Source: Chloroflexota bacterium (lineage in GTDB: Bacteria > Chloroflexota > Anaerolineae > Caldilineales > Caldilineaceae). Taken from it: DNA of 64,000 nucleotides. The stretch lies in NCBI GenBank assembly GCA_016861025.1, contig BOKO01000026.1:1-64000 (forward strand), given 5' to 3'. How positions within the stretch are numbered: position 1 is the stretch's first letter; the number at the start of each line of letters is the position of its first letter. A program made the translations under genes and the position numbers. Below the pieces are notes generated by a model, which worked only from the letters and a program-made list of their open reading frames with translations, had not been told where the DNA came from and searched no databases. Positions 52,122 to 62,158 of the stretch are shown piece by piece.

Positions 52122-53210
52122 ATGCAACAGGAGAGGCTTGACGCCATCCGCGCTGGATTGCGCGCGGCGCCGCCGATCGGGCGCGGCAAGGTCGATGAAT
52201 CGCTGCACCGGCTGCAGTGGAACGAAAGTCCGCAGGACTTTCCGGCGGAACTCAAGGAAGAAGTGCTGCAGCGGTTGGCGACGATCTCATGGTCGCGCTA
52301 CCCGGTCGGCAGCCGGCCGTGGCAGTTGATCGATGCGTTGGCGGCGCAGATGGGCGTGGCGCCGGAACAGGTTGTCGTCAGCGAAGGGTCGGCGGACTTG
52401 ATCCGTGCGGTGATGGCGGCGACGCTGCACCCCAACGACGTCGTTGTGATGCCGACGCCAACATTTTTGCTCTATCGTCAGAACGCACGCCTGCACGAAG
52501 CCAAGACCGTCGAAATTCCTCTCGACGCATCCAATGGCTTTGCGCTGCCGGTTGACGCGCTGATTGCCGCCGCGCGTCGCCACAACGCAAAGCTGGTCAC
52601 ACTTTGCGCACCGAATAACCCAACCGGCACGATCTACGCCGAGGCTGACCTGCATCGGCTGGCTTCGTCGATCCCGTCGTTGTTGGTGATCGACGAAGCC
52701 TACGCCGAGTTCTGCAATCAGGATTTGACCGCACTGTTGCCGCTTGGCAATGTGATTTTGCTGCGCACCTTCAGCAAGTTCTACGCAATGGCAGGCGTGC
52801 GCGTTGGCTACGCACTCACCTCACCCACGCTGGCGGCCGAGCTGCAGAAGGTTGTCACGGTCTTCCCGCTCAGCGTCTTCAGCGAGATCGCTGCGCTGGT
52901 GGCGCTCGAACAACGCGAGCGTTTTCTGCCGATCCGCGACCAGGTCGTGGCGGAACGCGAACGCATGGCGGCGGCGCTGGCTGCGCTGCCCGGCGTCACA
53001 GTCTATCCGAGCAGCGCCAACTTCCTGTTGATTCAGCTTGAGCGCCCCAAGCAAGAGTTGTTGCACCACCTCCAGCTGCGGCGCCGCGTCCTGATCTCGG
53101 ACATGGCGTCCTATCCTGATCTGATCAATTGTGTGCGCGTCAGCATAGGCGCGCCGGAACAGAACGATCTGGTGATCCGCGGATTTCGGGAGGTGCTGGA
53201 TTCGGCGTGA
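52122..53210 (+). CDS. hisC: Histidinol-phosphate aminotransferase
   Basis: A 362-residue class I/II PLP aminotransferase. CAPNNPTGTIY, LLVIDEAYAEF, and the Schiff-base lysine in RTFSKFYAMAGVRVGYAL are the HisC signature; the final RVSIGAPEQND holds the substrate-binding Arg. It makes histidinol phosphate from imidazole acetol phosphate. No other his gene is adjacent. AGGTGG precedes the ATG. Confidence 0.85.
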   Translation: MQQERLDAIRAGLRAAPPIGRGKVDESLHRLQWNESPQDFPAELKEEVLQRLATISWSRYPVGSRPWQLIDALAAQMGVAPEQVVVSEGSADLIRAVMAATLHPNDVVVMPTPTFLLYRQNARLHEAKTVEIPLDASNGFALPVDALIAAARRHNAKLVTLCAPNNPTGTIYAEADLHRLASSIPSLLVIDEAYAEFCNQDLTALLPLGNVILLRTFSKFYAMAGVRVGYALTSPTLAAELQKVVTVFPLSVFSEIAALVALEQRERFLPIRDQVVAERERMAAALAALPGVTVYPSSANFLLIQLERPKQELLHHLQLRRRVLISDMASYPDLINCVRVSIGAPEQNDLVIRGFREVLDSA

Positions 53211-53255
53211 TTACTCCGATTTGTTGCTTCGCACCGACCGGTCTACACTCTCAGC

Positions 53256-53663
53256 ATGTCTCGAAGACGTACAGGCGCATTTGCACTGGTCGTTGCATTG
53301 ACTGGCGCCACACTGCTGGTCTATGTGCTGCGCGCAGCGCCGCCGTATGACGTGGAAGAACGGCTGAGTCCAATAGCGCTGCTGCTTTTTTTCGCTGCGG
53401 TGTTTCTATCGATCGCTGGCGTCGGAACGCTGGCCGCATTGCTGTTGCATCGGCGCTGGCCCGCGCTGGCAGGGAGCGTCAGCACGCGCTCCCGCCGTAA
53501 GGGAGCGCCGCTTGGAGCTGCCATACGTCAGGGCATTTTGTTTGGGCTGACGACGGTGGTAATCATTGCACTCTCGATGTTGCGCGTGCTCGACGCGGCG
53601 GTGTTGATCGTGACGCTGGTTGTCGCAGGTCTGATCGAAGCCTATGCGCAGAGCCGACAGTGA
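53256..53663 (+). CDS. Small four-helix membrane protein
   Basis: A 135-residue protein with helices at about residues 8-26, 40-64, 87-105 and 110-128, and a basic loop (RSRRKG) between the second and third. No family recognised. It lies 45 bp downstream of hisC and just before mazG, probably in the same transcript. Confidence 0.55.
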   Translation: MSRRRTGAFALVVALTGATLLVYVLRAAPPYDVEERLSPIALLLFFAAVFLSIAGVGTLAALLLHRRWPALAGSVSTRSRRKGAPLGAAIRQGILFGLTTVVIIALSMLRVLDAAVLIVTLVVAGLIEAYAQSRQ

Positions 53664-53725
53664 GGTCAGCAGCCACGCAACACGAAACACGCAATACGAA
53701 GAAATTTGTTAATCGAGAGGGAGTT

Positions 53726-55099
53726 GTGACAAAGCGGATTCAGATCGTGGGCTTGGGGCCAGGTCCCGCCAACCAGTTGACCCTGGAAGCATGGCAGGCA
53801 GTGACCACGGCGACAGCGTTGGTGCTGCGCACCGACCGTCATCCTTGTGTGGGTGAGCTGACGGCGCAGCTTGCACCCTCGGCCATTGTCGTGCATTGCG
53901 ATGATCTGTACGAACAGCACGCTGCGTTCGAGCAGGTCTACCTTGCCATCGTCGAACGTGTGCTGACGCTGGCCCAAACGCATGGCGCAATTGTCTATGC
54001 TGTGCCCGGCCACCCTTGCGTCGGCGAAATGACAACGCCGATGTTGCAGCGCCGCGCACAGGAAGCAGGCATTCAAGTTGAGATCATTGGAGGCGTGAGC
54101 TTCATCGAGCCGAGCTTTGCCGCCGTCGGCGTCGATCCGATGGACGGCGTGCAGGTGATCGACGCCATGCTCATCGCCAAACAACATCATCCGATGGTCG
54201 ATGTCAATCTGCCACTGCTGCTGGCGCAAGTCTACGCGCGCTGGCTGGCGTCGGATGTCAAGCTCACGCTGCTCAACGCCTATCCCGCCGACCATCCGAT
54301 CACGATTGTGCAGGCAGCGGGCGCTGTACAGCAGCGAACAACAACCGTTCCACTTGCCGAGCTCGACCACAGCGACGGCTTTGACCATCTCACCAGCGTT
54401 TATATTCCACCATTGGCGCCGCATTCCAGTTTCACCGCGTTGCAGGAACTGGTCGCACATTTGCGCGCCCCCGATGGCTGCCCGTGGGATCGGGAACAGA
54501 CGCTCGCCTCGCTGCGCTCCGACTTGCTCGACGAATGCGCCGAGCTGCTGGAAGCGATCGACGCCGAGCAGGACGGCAGCGACCACAGCGCCGCCATCTG
54601 CGAGGAGCTGGGCGATGTATTGCTGTCGGCGACGATGCTGACGCAGATCGCAACCGAGGAAGAGCGCTTCCAGATGGGCGACGTCGTGCGCGGGGTCGTC
54701 ACCAAGCTGATTCGCCGCCATCCGCATGTTTTCGGCGATGTCAACGTCAGCGGCGTCGACCATGTGCTGGCGAACTGGGATGCGATCAAGGCGCAGGAGA
54801 AGGCGGCGAAGGGTGTGAAGCCGTCGCCGCTCGACGGCGTGGCGCCGGCGCTGCCTGCGTTGGAAAAGGCGCGCAAACTGCAATCCAAAGCCGCCAAAGC
54901 CGGCTTGCTCGATCGTCGCAGCCTGGCGCTGGCGAACCCGACATTGAGCGCGCTGCTGGGCGACGCACCCGACGAAGCGCAGGTTGGCGCGGTGCTTTGG
55001 CAACTGGTGGCGTTGGCGAACCAACACGGCATTGAAGCGGAGAATGCGCTGCGTTCTTTCATCGTCGCCGAACGTGATCGGCTGCGCAGGCTGGCATAA
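53726..55099 (+). CDS. mazG: MazG nucleoside triphosphate pyrophosphohydrolase with N-terminal methylase-like domain (YabN type)
   Basis: A 457-residue two-domain protein as in Firmicute YabN. Residues 1-225 form a tetrapyrrole-methylase-like fold (QIVGLGPGPANQLTLEAW, YAVPGHPCVGE), and the rest a MazG domain (LRAPDGCPWDREQTLASLR, DECAELLEAID, EELGDVLL, VTKLIRRHPHVFGD) with E-x2-E and E-x2-D metal motifs. MazG removes non-canonical NTPs. The start is GTG 53726, with AGGGAG before it; the earlier in-frame ATG lies in a CACGAAACACGC-type repeat and is less likely. Confidence 0.88.
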   Translation: MTKRIQIVGLGPGPANQLTLEAWQAVTTATALVLRTDRHPCVGELTAQLAPSAIVVHCDDLYEQHAAFEQVYLAIVERVLTLAQTHGAIVYAVPGHPCVGEMTTPMLQRRAQEAGIQVEIIGGVSFIEPSFAAVGVDPMDGVQVIDAMLIAKQHHPMVDVNLPLLLAQVYARWLASDVKLTLLNAYPADHPITIVQAAGAVQQRTTTVPLAELDHSDGFDHLTSVYIPPLAPHSSFTALQELVAHLRAPDGCPWDREQTLASLRSDLLDECAELLEAIDAEQDGSDHSAAICEELGDVLLSATMLTQIATEEERFQMGDVVRGVVTKLIRRHPHVFGDVNVSGVDHVLANWDAIKAQEKAAKGVKPSPLDGVAPALPALEKARKLQSKAAKAGLLDRRSLALANPTLSALLGDAPDEAQVGAVLWQLVALANQHGIEAENALRSFIVAERDRLRRLA

Positions 55100-55139
55100 A
55101 AAAGCATCGTCCAGGAAACCCTAGCCTCCTGGACGATGC
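55098..55139 (-). terminator. Intrinsic terminator of the rhodopsin gene
   Basis: A 13-bp perfect stem (55104-55116 with 55127-55139) around a 10-base loop is followed on the minus strand by six T residues (55103-55098). It ends the rhodopsin message and overlaps the stop of the convergent mazG gene. Confidence 0.85.
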
Positions 55140-55162
55140 ACAGAGGAGAGACTCGAAACTGG

Positions 55163-56035
55163 CTAATTGACCGGCATGTGAACAGGTTGCTCCTGGCGTT
55201 CGACGCCAACGCCGGAGCCATTGCTCTTGCTGCCGAAGAGTGGCAGCATTTCCTCTTTATACCCCTCGGCGCGGCTGCGGAGCATTGCCGCGTAGGAGAG
55301 CAATACGCCATAAATGACCTTTGACGAAATGTCAGCAACCGTGTAGGTCATCTGTCGCCCGACGACGCCCGCCTCGTTGTTCAGGAAGAGCGGCATCAGA
55401 TATGCGCCCGGATAGAGCATCCACGAAATCAGGAAAAGCCACCAGATGGCGCTCATGACGCGAGCAGCGGCGGCGGGAATCTCGCGCTTGCCGTCGTTAA
55501 TCACGCGGTTCATTAAGTAGAGCACATGCACGAAGAAGACCGTGCTGACAGCGCCCCAGACCAGCCATGCTGTGACGTTCGTGGTCTCATAAAACTGACC
55601 GATATAACCGGTGACGATCATCATAGAGCCGGAAAGCGAGAACCAGAAGAGCATGGAATTGCGTCGCTGGCGAGCGATCTCCACGACGAACAGAATCTGA
55701 ATCAACAGCATCGGCACGTCGATCAGCCAGTTCAGATAGCGAAAACCGTTGCTGAAGCGGTCGCCCGTCACCGACGCCTCATACATCCCGGTGGCAGCAT
55801 TGAACGTGAACGCATCGGTCCAACTGGCTTTCTGCGCGTAGAGGAGCAGAAACGCCGACACCATCACCACCACGCTCAGCACCGACGAAATGCGGTAACG
55901 CGGCGCCACCGAGCGGATCGTCAAGATGAAGTACGCCAGCGCCGCCAGCATGACCGCATAGCCAAGCGTCAGCACATGCGCCACCATCTCATACGCCATC
56001 GGGGAGTATGCGAATTGATTCTCAAAGTTTAGCAT
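55163..56035 (-). CDS. Light-driven sodium-pump-type rhodopsin (NDQ motif)
   Basis: A 290-residue microbial rhodopsin with seven helices. Helix C reads RYLNWLIDVPMLLIQIL: R99, N102, D106 and Q113 stand at the BR positions R82, D85, T89 and D96, so this is the N-D-Q triad of sodium pumps such as KR2. S60 fits KR2 S70, and helix G has VADISSKVIYG with D235 and the retinal lysine K239. By family knowledge N-D-Q proteins export Na+ in light and pump H+ without Na+; here this is inferred. SD AAGGAG precedes the ATG, and a strong terminator follows, so it is monocistronic. No retinal genes are nearby. Confidence 0.93.
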   Translation of the reverse strand: MLNFENQFAYSPMAYEMVAHVLTLGYAVMLAALAYFILTIRSVAPRYRISSVLSVVVMVSAFLLLYAQKASWTDAFTFNAATGMYEASVTGDRFSNGFRYLNWLIDVPMLLIQILFVVEIARQRRNSMLFWFSLSGSMMIVTGYIGQFYETTNVTAWLVWGAVSTVFFVHVLYLMNRVINDGKREIPAAAARVMSAIWWLFLISWMLYPGAYLMPLFLNNEAGVVGRQMTYTVADISSKVIYGVLLSYAAMLRSRAEGYKEEMLPLFGSKSNGSGVGVERQEQPVHMPVN

Positions 56036-56163
56036 GGTTGTCTCCTTAATGAGTGAACTGGATTTGGATCGGGCTAGTAAACGGTTTCTGACCGATCCCT
56101 TATCGATTGAAAAAGCATGACAAAACCAGTTGTATGTTCACCCATTTGCATAATCTTTGTATA

Positions 56164-56193
56164 GTTTTAGTATAATGTTTGAACAAACTAAAC
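56164..56193. promoter_or_regulatory. Nested dyads over back-to-back -10 boxes between rhodopsin and phoR-like genes
   Basis: GTTTTAGT (56164-56171) and ACTAAAC (56187-56193) are near inverted repeats, enclosing GTTTG-AA-CAAAC (56177-56188). A perfect plus-strand TATAAT at 56171-56176 overlaps a minus-strand TATACT (56174-56169). TTGCAT lies 19 bp before the plus-strand TATAAT, a long spacer as in MerR-type promoters. One regulator could control both genes. Confidence 0.45.
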
Positions 56194-56283
56194 GGCGTGG
56201 CTTTGATTACAGTTTGCACAGATATTGTCTAACTTTCGTTAATTCCTCGGCGTTGGAGGCGGCTGCACAGGATGCACAAGCCA

Positions 56284-56311
56284 CTGCAATTTTTGGTGAT
56301 TGCAGTACAAT
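56284..56311 (+). promoter_or_regulatory. Inverted repeat abutting a -10 box before the histidine kinase gene
   Basis: CTGCAAT and ATTGCAG (56284-56290, 56299-56305) around eight bases end right at TACAAT (56306-56311), 42 bp before the ATG. A protein bound here would block or aid RNA polymerase. Confidence 0.4.
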
Positions 56312-56353
56312 GAGAGGCAGGCGCTCAATCGAACTTGTCAACGGGTTTTCAGC

Positions 56354-58327
56354 ATGACAAATCCGAACCGTCTCACCGCCAGCCTAAACGCTCACTTGAT
56401 CGTCACCATGGTCGTATTGGTGCTGATTGCGCTGCTGACGGCAAATGGGGCGGCGTTCCTGATCCTGCGCGATCAGCTCGACCAGCAGAGCCAGCGCACT
56501 CTTCAGCAGGGCGAACGCACCGCGCTGCTTGTACTCGATGAGCGCAAGCGCACGCTCGACGCCCTGGGAGCCGTGCTATCACAGCGACCCACGCTGCGCC
56601 GATTTCTTGACGAAGAGGACTATGCCGGTCTGTCCGGCTTTCTCGAAGACTTCCGGGCACAGGGCGAGCTTGATTGGGTTGTAGTCTGCGACGAGACAGG
56701 TGCAGTTTTGGCTGCCTCCACCCAGTCCGTTCGCGCATCTCTATGCCACTCCGTCACGATTTCAGGCTACAAACTGATCGATGGCCGTCCAACACTCGTG
56801 ACAACAGCAAACGTTGTCACACATCTAGGAACGCACGTAGTCGCCGGGCAATGGATCGACGCAGCGTTTCTCACCGCTCTGGTGAGCGCCAGTGCACTGG
56901 CGCATGGCATTGTCGATGCCGCCAGCGGAGAGCGTTTGGTTGCAACCTGGCTGGCGCCTGCTGACAGCGCCCCAATACATGCGCCGGGACAGGTAAACGA
57001 TGCAACAGGTGCACGCTTTGTCGTCAGCTATGTTGAAATGACAGCGCCGGCTGGCGCCGATCTGCTCCTTGAAAGTGCGCTGCCAGTCTCCGACCGTATC
57101 GCCGCCGAGCGCCGCATCCTGGCGCTGTTGATTGCTTCGACCACACTCTCGGCGGCGGTGTTGGCTGCGATTGCGGTGTTCGGCGTTCGTCGCGTCAATG
57201 CACCGGTGGTCGATGCGCTGCGTCGCAGCGAGGACGCCATGAGCGCAGCGCAAGCCGAGCGATTAGCCGCGCTGGAATCGCTGGATGCGCTAATCCAGTC
57301 GATCGTCGAAGGCGTGATTATGACCGACGACGATGGTGTTGTGCGCTTCGTTTCTGCCGGCGCTGAACGTATTCTGAAAACGCCGGCCGCCATTGCTCTT
57401 GGAAGACCGATCGGACAGCTTTTGCAGCTCAGCGATGGCGGCCCGTTCCCAGGCAGTGAATTGTTGGCTGCACCCGGTCACAGTCAACTGCTCGACCTGT
57501 GCACGCACGTCGGCGAGCAGATCACCGTCGCCGTCAGCGCCACGCGCATCACCCAGCCGGGCAGCCAGGGGCGCGCCAACGCCTACCTGGTGCGCGATGT
57601 CACCGAGGAGGAAGCGCACAGCCGACTGCGCTCCTATTTTCTGTCGAGCATCTCGCACGAGTTTCGCACGCCGCTCAGCACGTTACGCGCCTCGCTGGAG
57701 TTGCTGGTGAACGAAGAGACGCCGCTCGATCCGGCTGAATCGCGGCAGTTGCTGCGCCCGGCGTATCTCAGCGTGGTCGGTTTGCAGACCCTGGTCGACA
57801 ATCTGCTGACCAGCAGCACCATCGAAGCCGGTCATTTCGTGCTGCATCTTGCCGAAGTTGACCTGCGGGTGATCCTGGCTGACGCCGTGCGCGTGGTGAC
57901 GCCGCTGTTGGATCGCCGCCAGCAGCAGTTGGTCGTTGAATTGCCCGCCACGCCGCCGGTCGTCAACGGCGACGCCGCGCAACTGACACAGGTGCTGATC
58001 AATTTGCTCACCAATGCCAGCAAATACAGTCCCACCGGCAGCACGGTTGAGGTCAGCATTACACAGCATTTCACCCGTGCGAACGAAGGCGTTTGCAAAA
58101 TCGTGCGCGTCGCTGTTGCCGACGATGGCCCTGGCGTTGATCCGGCGGCGCGCGCTGAAATATTCCGTCGCTTCGTGCGCCATCACGACAGCGAACGCGA
58201 GCAATATGGCGTCGGGCTTGGGTTGTACGTCGCCAAGACCACCATCACCGCCCACGGCGGGCGCATCGACGTGGAGAGCCGTCCCGGTGGCGGTTCGATC
58301 TTTTGGTTTGAATTGAAAGCATTATGA
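56354..58327 (+). CDS. Sensor histidine kinase, PhoR-like
   Basis: A 657-residue membrane kinase. Helix 1 (about 15-37) and helix 2 (about 254-276) enclose a 215-residue extracytoplasmic sensor domain of CACHE-like size. A PAS domain (DALIQSIVEGVIMTDDDGVVRFV) follows, then HisKA with SSISHEFRTPLSTLR (H435), and HATPase with NLLTNASKYSP (N box), VADDGPGVD and YGVGLGLYVAK. No typical HAMP is seen. The stop overlaps the regulator gene by 4 bp. As the regulator is followed by pst genes, phosphate control is the best guess; the divergent rhodopsin may share it. Confidence 0.88.
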   Translation: MTNPNRLTASLNAHLIVTMVVLVLIALLTANGAAFLILRDQLDQQSQRTLQQGERTALLVLDERKRTLDALGAVLSQRPTLRRFLDEEDYAGLSGFLEDFRAQGELDWVVVCDETGAVLAASTQSVRASLCHSVTISGYKLIDGRPTLVTTANVVTHLGTHVVAGQWIDAAFLTALVSASALAHGIVDAASGERLVATWLAPADSAPIHAPGQVNDATGARFVVSYVEMTAPAGADLLLESALPVSDRIAAERRILALLIASTTLSAAVLAAIAVFGVRRVNAPVVDALRRSEDAMSAAQAERLAALESLDALIQSIVEGVIMTDDDGVVRFVSAGAERILKTPAAIALGRPIGQLLQLSDGGPFPGSELLAAPGHSQLLDLCTHVGEQITVAVSATRITQPGSQGRANAYLVRDVTEEEAHSRLRSYFLSSISHEFRTPLSTLRASLELLVNEETPLDPAESRQLLRPAYLSVVGLQTLVDNLLTSSTIEAGHFVLHLAEVDLRVILADAVRVVTPLLDRRQQQLVVELPATPPVVNGDAAQLTQVLINLLTNASKYSPTGSTVEVSITQHFTRANEGVCKIVRVAVADDGPGVDPAARAEIFRRFVRHHDSEREQYGVGLGLYVAKTTITAHGGRIDVESRPGGGSIFWFELKAL

Positions 58328-58992
58328 AGATTCTGCTTGTCGAAGATGATCTGGCGCTGTCGGACGTGGTCAGCTTCACCCTGCGTCGCGCCGGCTTCGA
58401 GGTGATCCCCGCGTATGATGGCGCCGCCGCGATTGCAGCGTGGGAAGCGTCACAGCCTGCGCTCGTCGTGCTCGATCTCAACCTACCCAAACAGGATGGC
58501 TTCACCGTCTGCCGCCACATCCGCAGCCAGAGCCAAACACCGATCATCATCCTCAGCGTGCGCAGCGGCGACGATGTGATCGTGCGTGCGTTGGAACTGG
58601 GCGCTGACGACTACATCGTCAAACCGTTCAGCCCGGCGCAACTGGTGGCGCGCATCCGCGCCGTGCTGCGTCGCGCCGGCGCCAGTGCAGCAAGCGGCGT
58701 CCTCGAACGCGGCGGCTGGACGCTCGACCCGGCGCGCCATGAAGTGCGTTGGGTCGGTGGCGAGCCTGTGCATCTGACCGGGTTGGAGACGCGGCTGCTC
58801 GAAGCGCTGATGCTCAACGCCGGCGCTGTGCTCACAGCGGACGCGCTGATTCAGGCGGTGTGGGGCGTCGAAGGCGGCAGCCGCACCATGCTCAAGCAGC
58901 TCGTCTACCGGCTGCGCGCCAAGCTGGAAGCAGCCGGCGGCGGTGAAATCATCGAGACGGTTCCCGGCGTCGGCTACGCATTCCCGGCGTAG
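58324..58992 (+). CDS. OmpR/PhoB-family response regulator
   Basis: A 222-residue regulator. Receiver: KILLVEDDLALSDVV, D51 in VVLDLNLPKQDG and K in DYIVKPFSP. Output: winged helix with ALIQAVWGVEGGSRTMLKQLVYRLRAKLE and the terminal GVGYAF. It is coupled to the kinase by overlapping ATGA. PhoB-type proteins bind tandem 11-bp repeats, and such repeats lie in front of the next operon, 58-99 bp past its stop. Confidence 0.9.
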   Translation: MKILLVEDDLALSDVVSFTLRRAGFEVIPAYDGAAAIAAWEASQPALVVLDLNLPKQDGFTVCRHIRSQSQTPIIILSVRSGDDVIVRALELGADDYIVKPFSPAQLVARIRAVLRRAGASAASGVLERGGWTLDPARHEVRWVGGEPVHLTGLETRLLEALMLNAGAVLTADALIQAVWGVEGGSRTMLKQLVYRLRAKLEAAGGGEIIETVPGVGYAFPA

Positions 58993-59049
58993 TTGTCCGT
59001 AAATCGCCTTTCCGGAGGCTTCGAATCGTCCGGGAAGATTGCAGCAAAC

Positions 59050-59091
59050 TTGTTACCAAACTGTTACCACTTGATGACCTGCATTGTTACC
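59050..59091 (+). promoter_or_regulatory. Pho-box-like tandem 11-bp repeats
   Basis: GTTACC occurs at 59052, 59063 and 59086, and a degenerate ATGACC at 59074, so three units are 11 bp apart on one helical face and the last is offset by one base. PhoB/PhoP sites are direct repeats with this 11-bp period. TGC-TATCGT at 59098-59106 may be an extended -10; the repeats would then cover the -35 region, as in Class II activated pho promoters. Confidence 0.6.
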
Positions 59092-59128
59092 TCGTCCTGC
59101 TATCGTGAAAGCAGGACGAGGTGCAACC

Positions 59129-60116
59129 ATGGCGACAATCCTGGATTTCACGAAAATCGAACTTGATCCTGGCTTGCTGGAGCGCGTGCCGTTGGGGCTG
59201 TGCCAGTATCACCAGGTGCTGCCGTTGGCGCGCGAAGATGGGCGTGTGAGCGCGGCGATGGTCTACCCGCAAAACGTCGCTGCACGCGAGATGTTGGCGG
59301 AACTGCTCGACGCCGAGATCGTGCCGGTGCAGACCGACGCGGGGCGGTTACAGGAGGCTTTTGATCGCCTGGCGGTTCTCTTTTCCGACTCGCCTTCATC
59401 TGAGCCCCCGCGCCTGCTGCTCTACGCGCCCGAAGTCAGCGATGACGCACTGCTAACACGGCTGGCGCGCGCACTTGCGCGTGAAGAAGCTTCTGAATGT
59501 GTGCGCGTTGATTCGTCTGACGTGGGCGTGGCGGCTGTGCTCACGGCGGCTGGCGCCACACGCTGTCGGCTCTGTCTGCTGCCGCTGCCAGAGCGCAGTG
59601 AATGGGACGACGTTGTGTTGCGTTCGACGACCTCGCTGCTGATGGCGGCGACTGATCAAACCCGTCTTCAGCGCGTGCTGGTTGTTCTACGCGGTCACGG
59701 CGCCGATATGTGCGCGCTGCCCTGGGCCGCCGCGATCGCTGGTGCAGAGTCCGCCGGGTTGGCGCTGCTCATATTGAGCGAGACGCACCGCTGCGATCTT
59801 CACACCCTGCTCGACCACGAAAGCGGCGCCGGACGCCATCTTGCCGCGGCGATCAAGACTGCAACGGCAAAAGGCGTCGAGCCGACGTTGCGCATCCGCC
59901 AGGGCGACGCCATCCGGCAAATCGTCGATGAGGTTGCCACCCGGCGCTATGACATGGTGGTGATCGGGGCCGAGAGCCGCGGCGAATTTGCCGCAGCCGT
60001 GCTTCGCCAACTTGCGGAGCTTGCCGTTGACCTGCGCGGCCTGTTGATCTGCAAACCAAATCGCATCAGCATTCCCCCAAAAACCACGATGCACACAACC
60101 AAAAGGAGACTACGCC

Positions 60117-60124
<8 letters not shown>
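59129..60124 (+). CDS. Two-domain protein: MshEN-like N-terminus plus UspA domain
   Basis: A 331-residue cytosolic protein. Residues about 9-75 (LDPGLLERVPLGLCQYHQVLPL, then AMVYPQNVAAREML and IVPVQT) look like the N-terminal domain of GspE/PilB ATPases (MshEN), which binds cyclic-di-GMP in some proteins. Residues about 180-320 form a UspA-like fold (RVLVVLRGHG at the start, VVIGAESRGEF near the end), although the ATP loop G-x2-G-x9-G-S/T is not intact. SD GAGG. It is the first gene of the pst operon and overlaps pstS by 8 bp. The family role is unknown to me; a sensor linking second messenger or ATP to phosphate uptake is inference. Confidence 0.65.
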
Positions 60125-61091
<967 letters not shown>

Positions 61092-61162
61092 AGAGCAGCG
61101 AGCCAAGAGCCGAGAGAGAAGGCGATGACATTTCGCCCCGCGTCCCAACTCAGGAGGTGGTT

Positions 61163-62158
61163 ATGACGCGTGACGAGAGTTTGACTTTGCTGACAAAACC
61201 GCACGCAACAACGACTTTCAACAACCTGCCGCGCCGCCGATTACTCGATGCAGCCGGCAGCGCACTCATGCAGTTGCTGCAGTGGCTGATCATGCTGCTG
61301 CTCGCAGTGGTCGCCGCCACGCTGCTCGTGCGCGCGCTGCCGATCATTCAGCAGGTGGGCGTGTTTGAACTGCTGCGCAGCGAATCCTGGCATCCGATGG
61401 CGGGGCAGTTTGGTCTGGCGCCCTTCATCGCTGGTAGTGTGGCGGTGACGACGGTGGCGATGGCGATGTGCGTGATCCCTGCCATTCTCTGCGGCGTCTA
61501 TATGGCGGAGTACACCTCAACGCGCACGCGCACCTGGCTCAAACCGCTGATCGATCTGCTGGTCGGCATTCCTTCCGTCGTCTACGGGCTGTGGGGCATC
61601 CTGTTTGTGATCCCGCTGATTCGCAACCAGATTGGACCGGCAGTCGATAGCACGTTGGGGTGGATGTCGCCCTTCTTTCGCCAGACCAACCCCAGCGGCT
61701 ACGGCGTGCTGGCAGCCGGTTTTGTGCTGGCGTTGATGTCGTTCCCGCTGATCGTCGCCGTCACCGAGGAAGTGATGCGCAGCGTGCCGCAGCAAATGCG
61801 CGAGTCGCTGCTGGCGCTCGGCGCCACGCGCTGGGAGACGACGAAGTGCATCGTGCGCCACGCGGCGTTGCCGGGCGTGTTGGCGGCGGTGGTGCTCGGC
61901 TTCTCGCGCGCGTTTGGCGAAACGCTGGCGGTGATGATGGTCGTCGGCAATGTGCCGCGTGCGCCGACTTCGATTTTTGATGGCGCCTACCCGCTGCCCG
62001 CGCTGATCGCCAACAACTACAGCGAGATGATGTCCGTGCCGCTCTACGACTCAGCGCTGATGATGGCGGCGCTCTTCCTGCTTGTGGTCGTCCTCAGCTT
62101 CAACGTGCTCGCACGCCTGGTCATCAACCGCCTGACCAACCGAGGAGGGACACTGTGA
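61163..62158 (+). CDS. pstC: Phosphate ABC transporter permease PstC
   Basis: A 331-residue permease with six helices (first LLQWLIMLLLAVVAATLLVR). ARAFGETLAVMMVVGN-type sequence and the EAA loop ESLLALGATRWETTKCIVRHAALPG are those of PstC. The start at 61163 has a perfect SD (CAGGAGGTG). It overlaps pstA by 4 bp (GTGA). Confidence 0.93.
   Translation: MTRDESLTLLTKPHATTTFNNLPRRRLLDAAGSALMQLLQWLIMLLLAVVAATLLVRALPIIQQVGVFELLRSESWHPMAGQFGLAPFIAGSVAVTTVAMAMCVIPAILCGVYMAEYTSTRTRTWLKPLIDLLVGIPSVVYGLWGILFVIPLIRNQIGPAVDSTLGWMSPFFRQTNPSGYGVLAAGFVLALMSFPLIVAVTEEVMRSVPQQMRESLLALGATRWETTKCIVRHAALPGVLAAVVLGFSRAFGETLAVMMVVGNVPRAPTSIFDGAYPLPALIANNYSEMMSVPLYDSALMMAALFLLVVVLSFNVLARLVINRLTNRGGTL

Noticed and set aside
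53666..55027. 453-codon open frame on the minus strand
   Set aside because: It lies fully antisense to mazG, whose motifs are conserved; the reverse product is rich in Arg/Gln/His as expected for a shadow of GC-rich code.
55163..56035. Proton-pumping xanthorhodopsin or proteorhodopsin
   Set aside because: Helix C lacks the D-T-E/D-T-D pattern of proton pumps; the positions are N, D and Q.
59050..59091. CRISPR-like repeats
   Set aside because: Units are 6 bp with 11-bp steps and no spacers; a regulator-binding site fits better.
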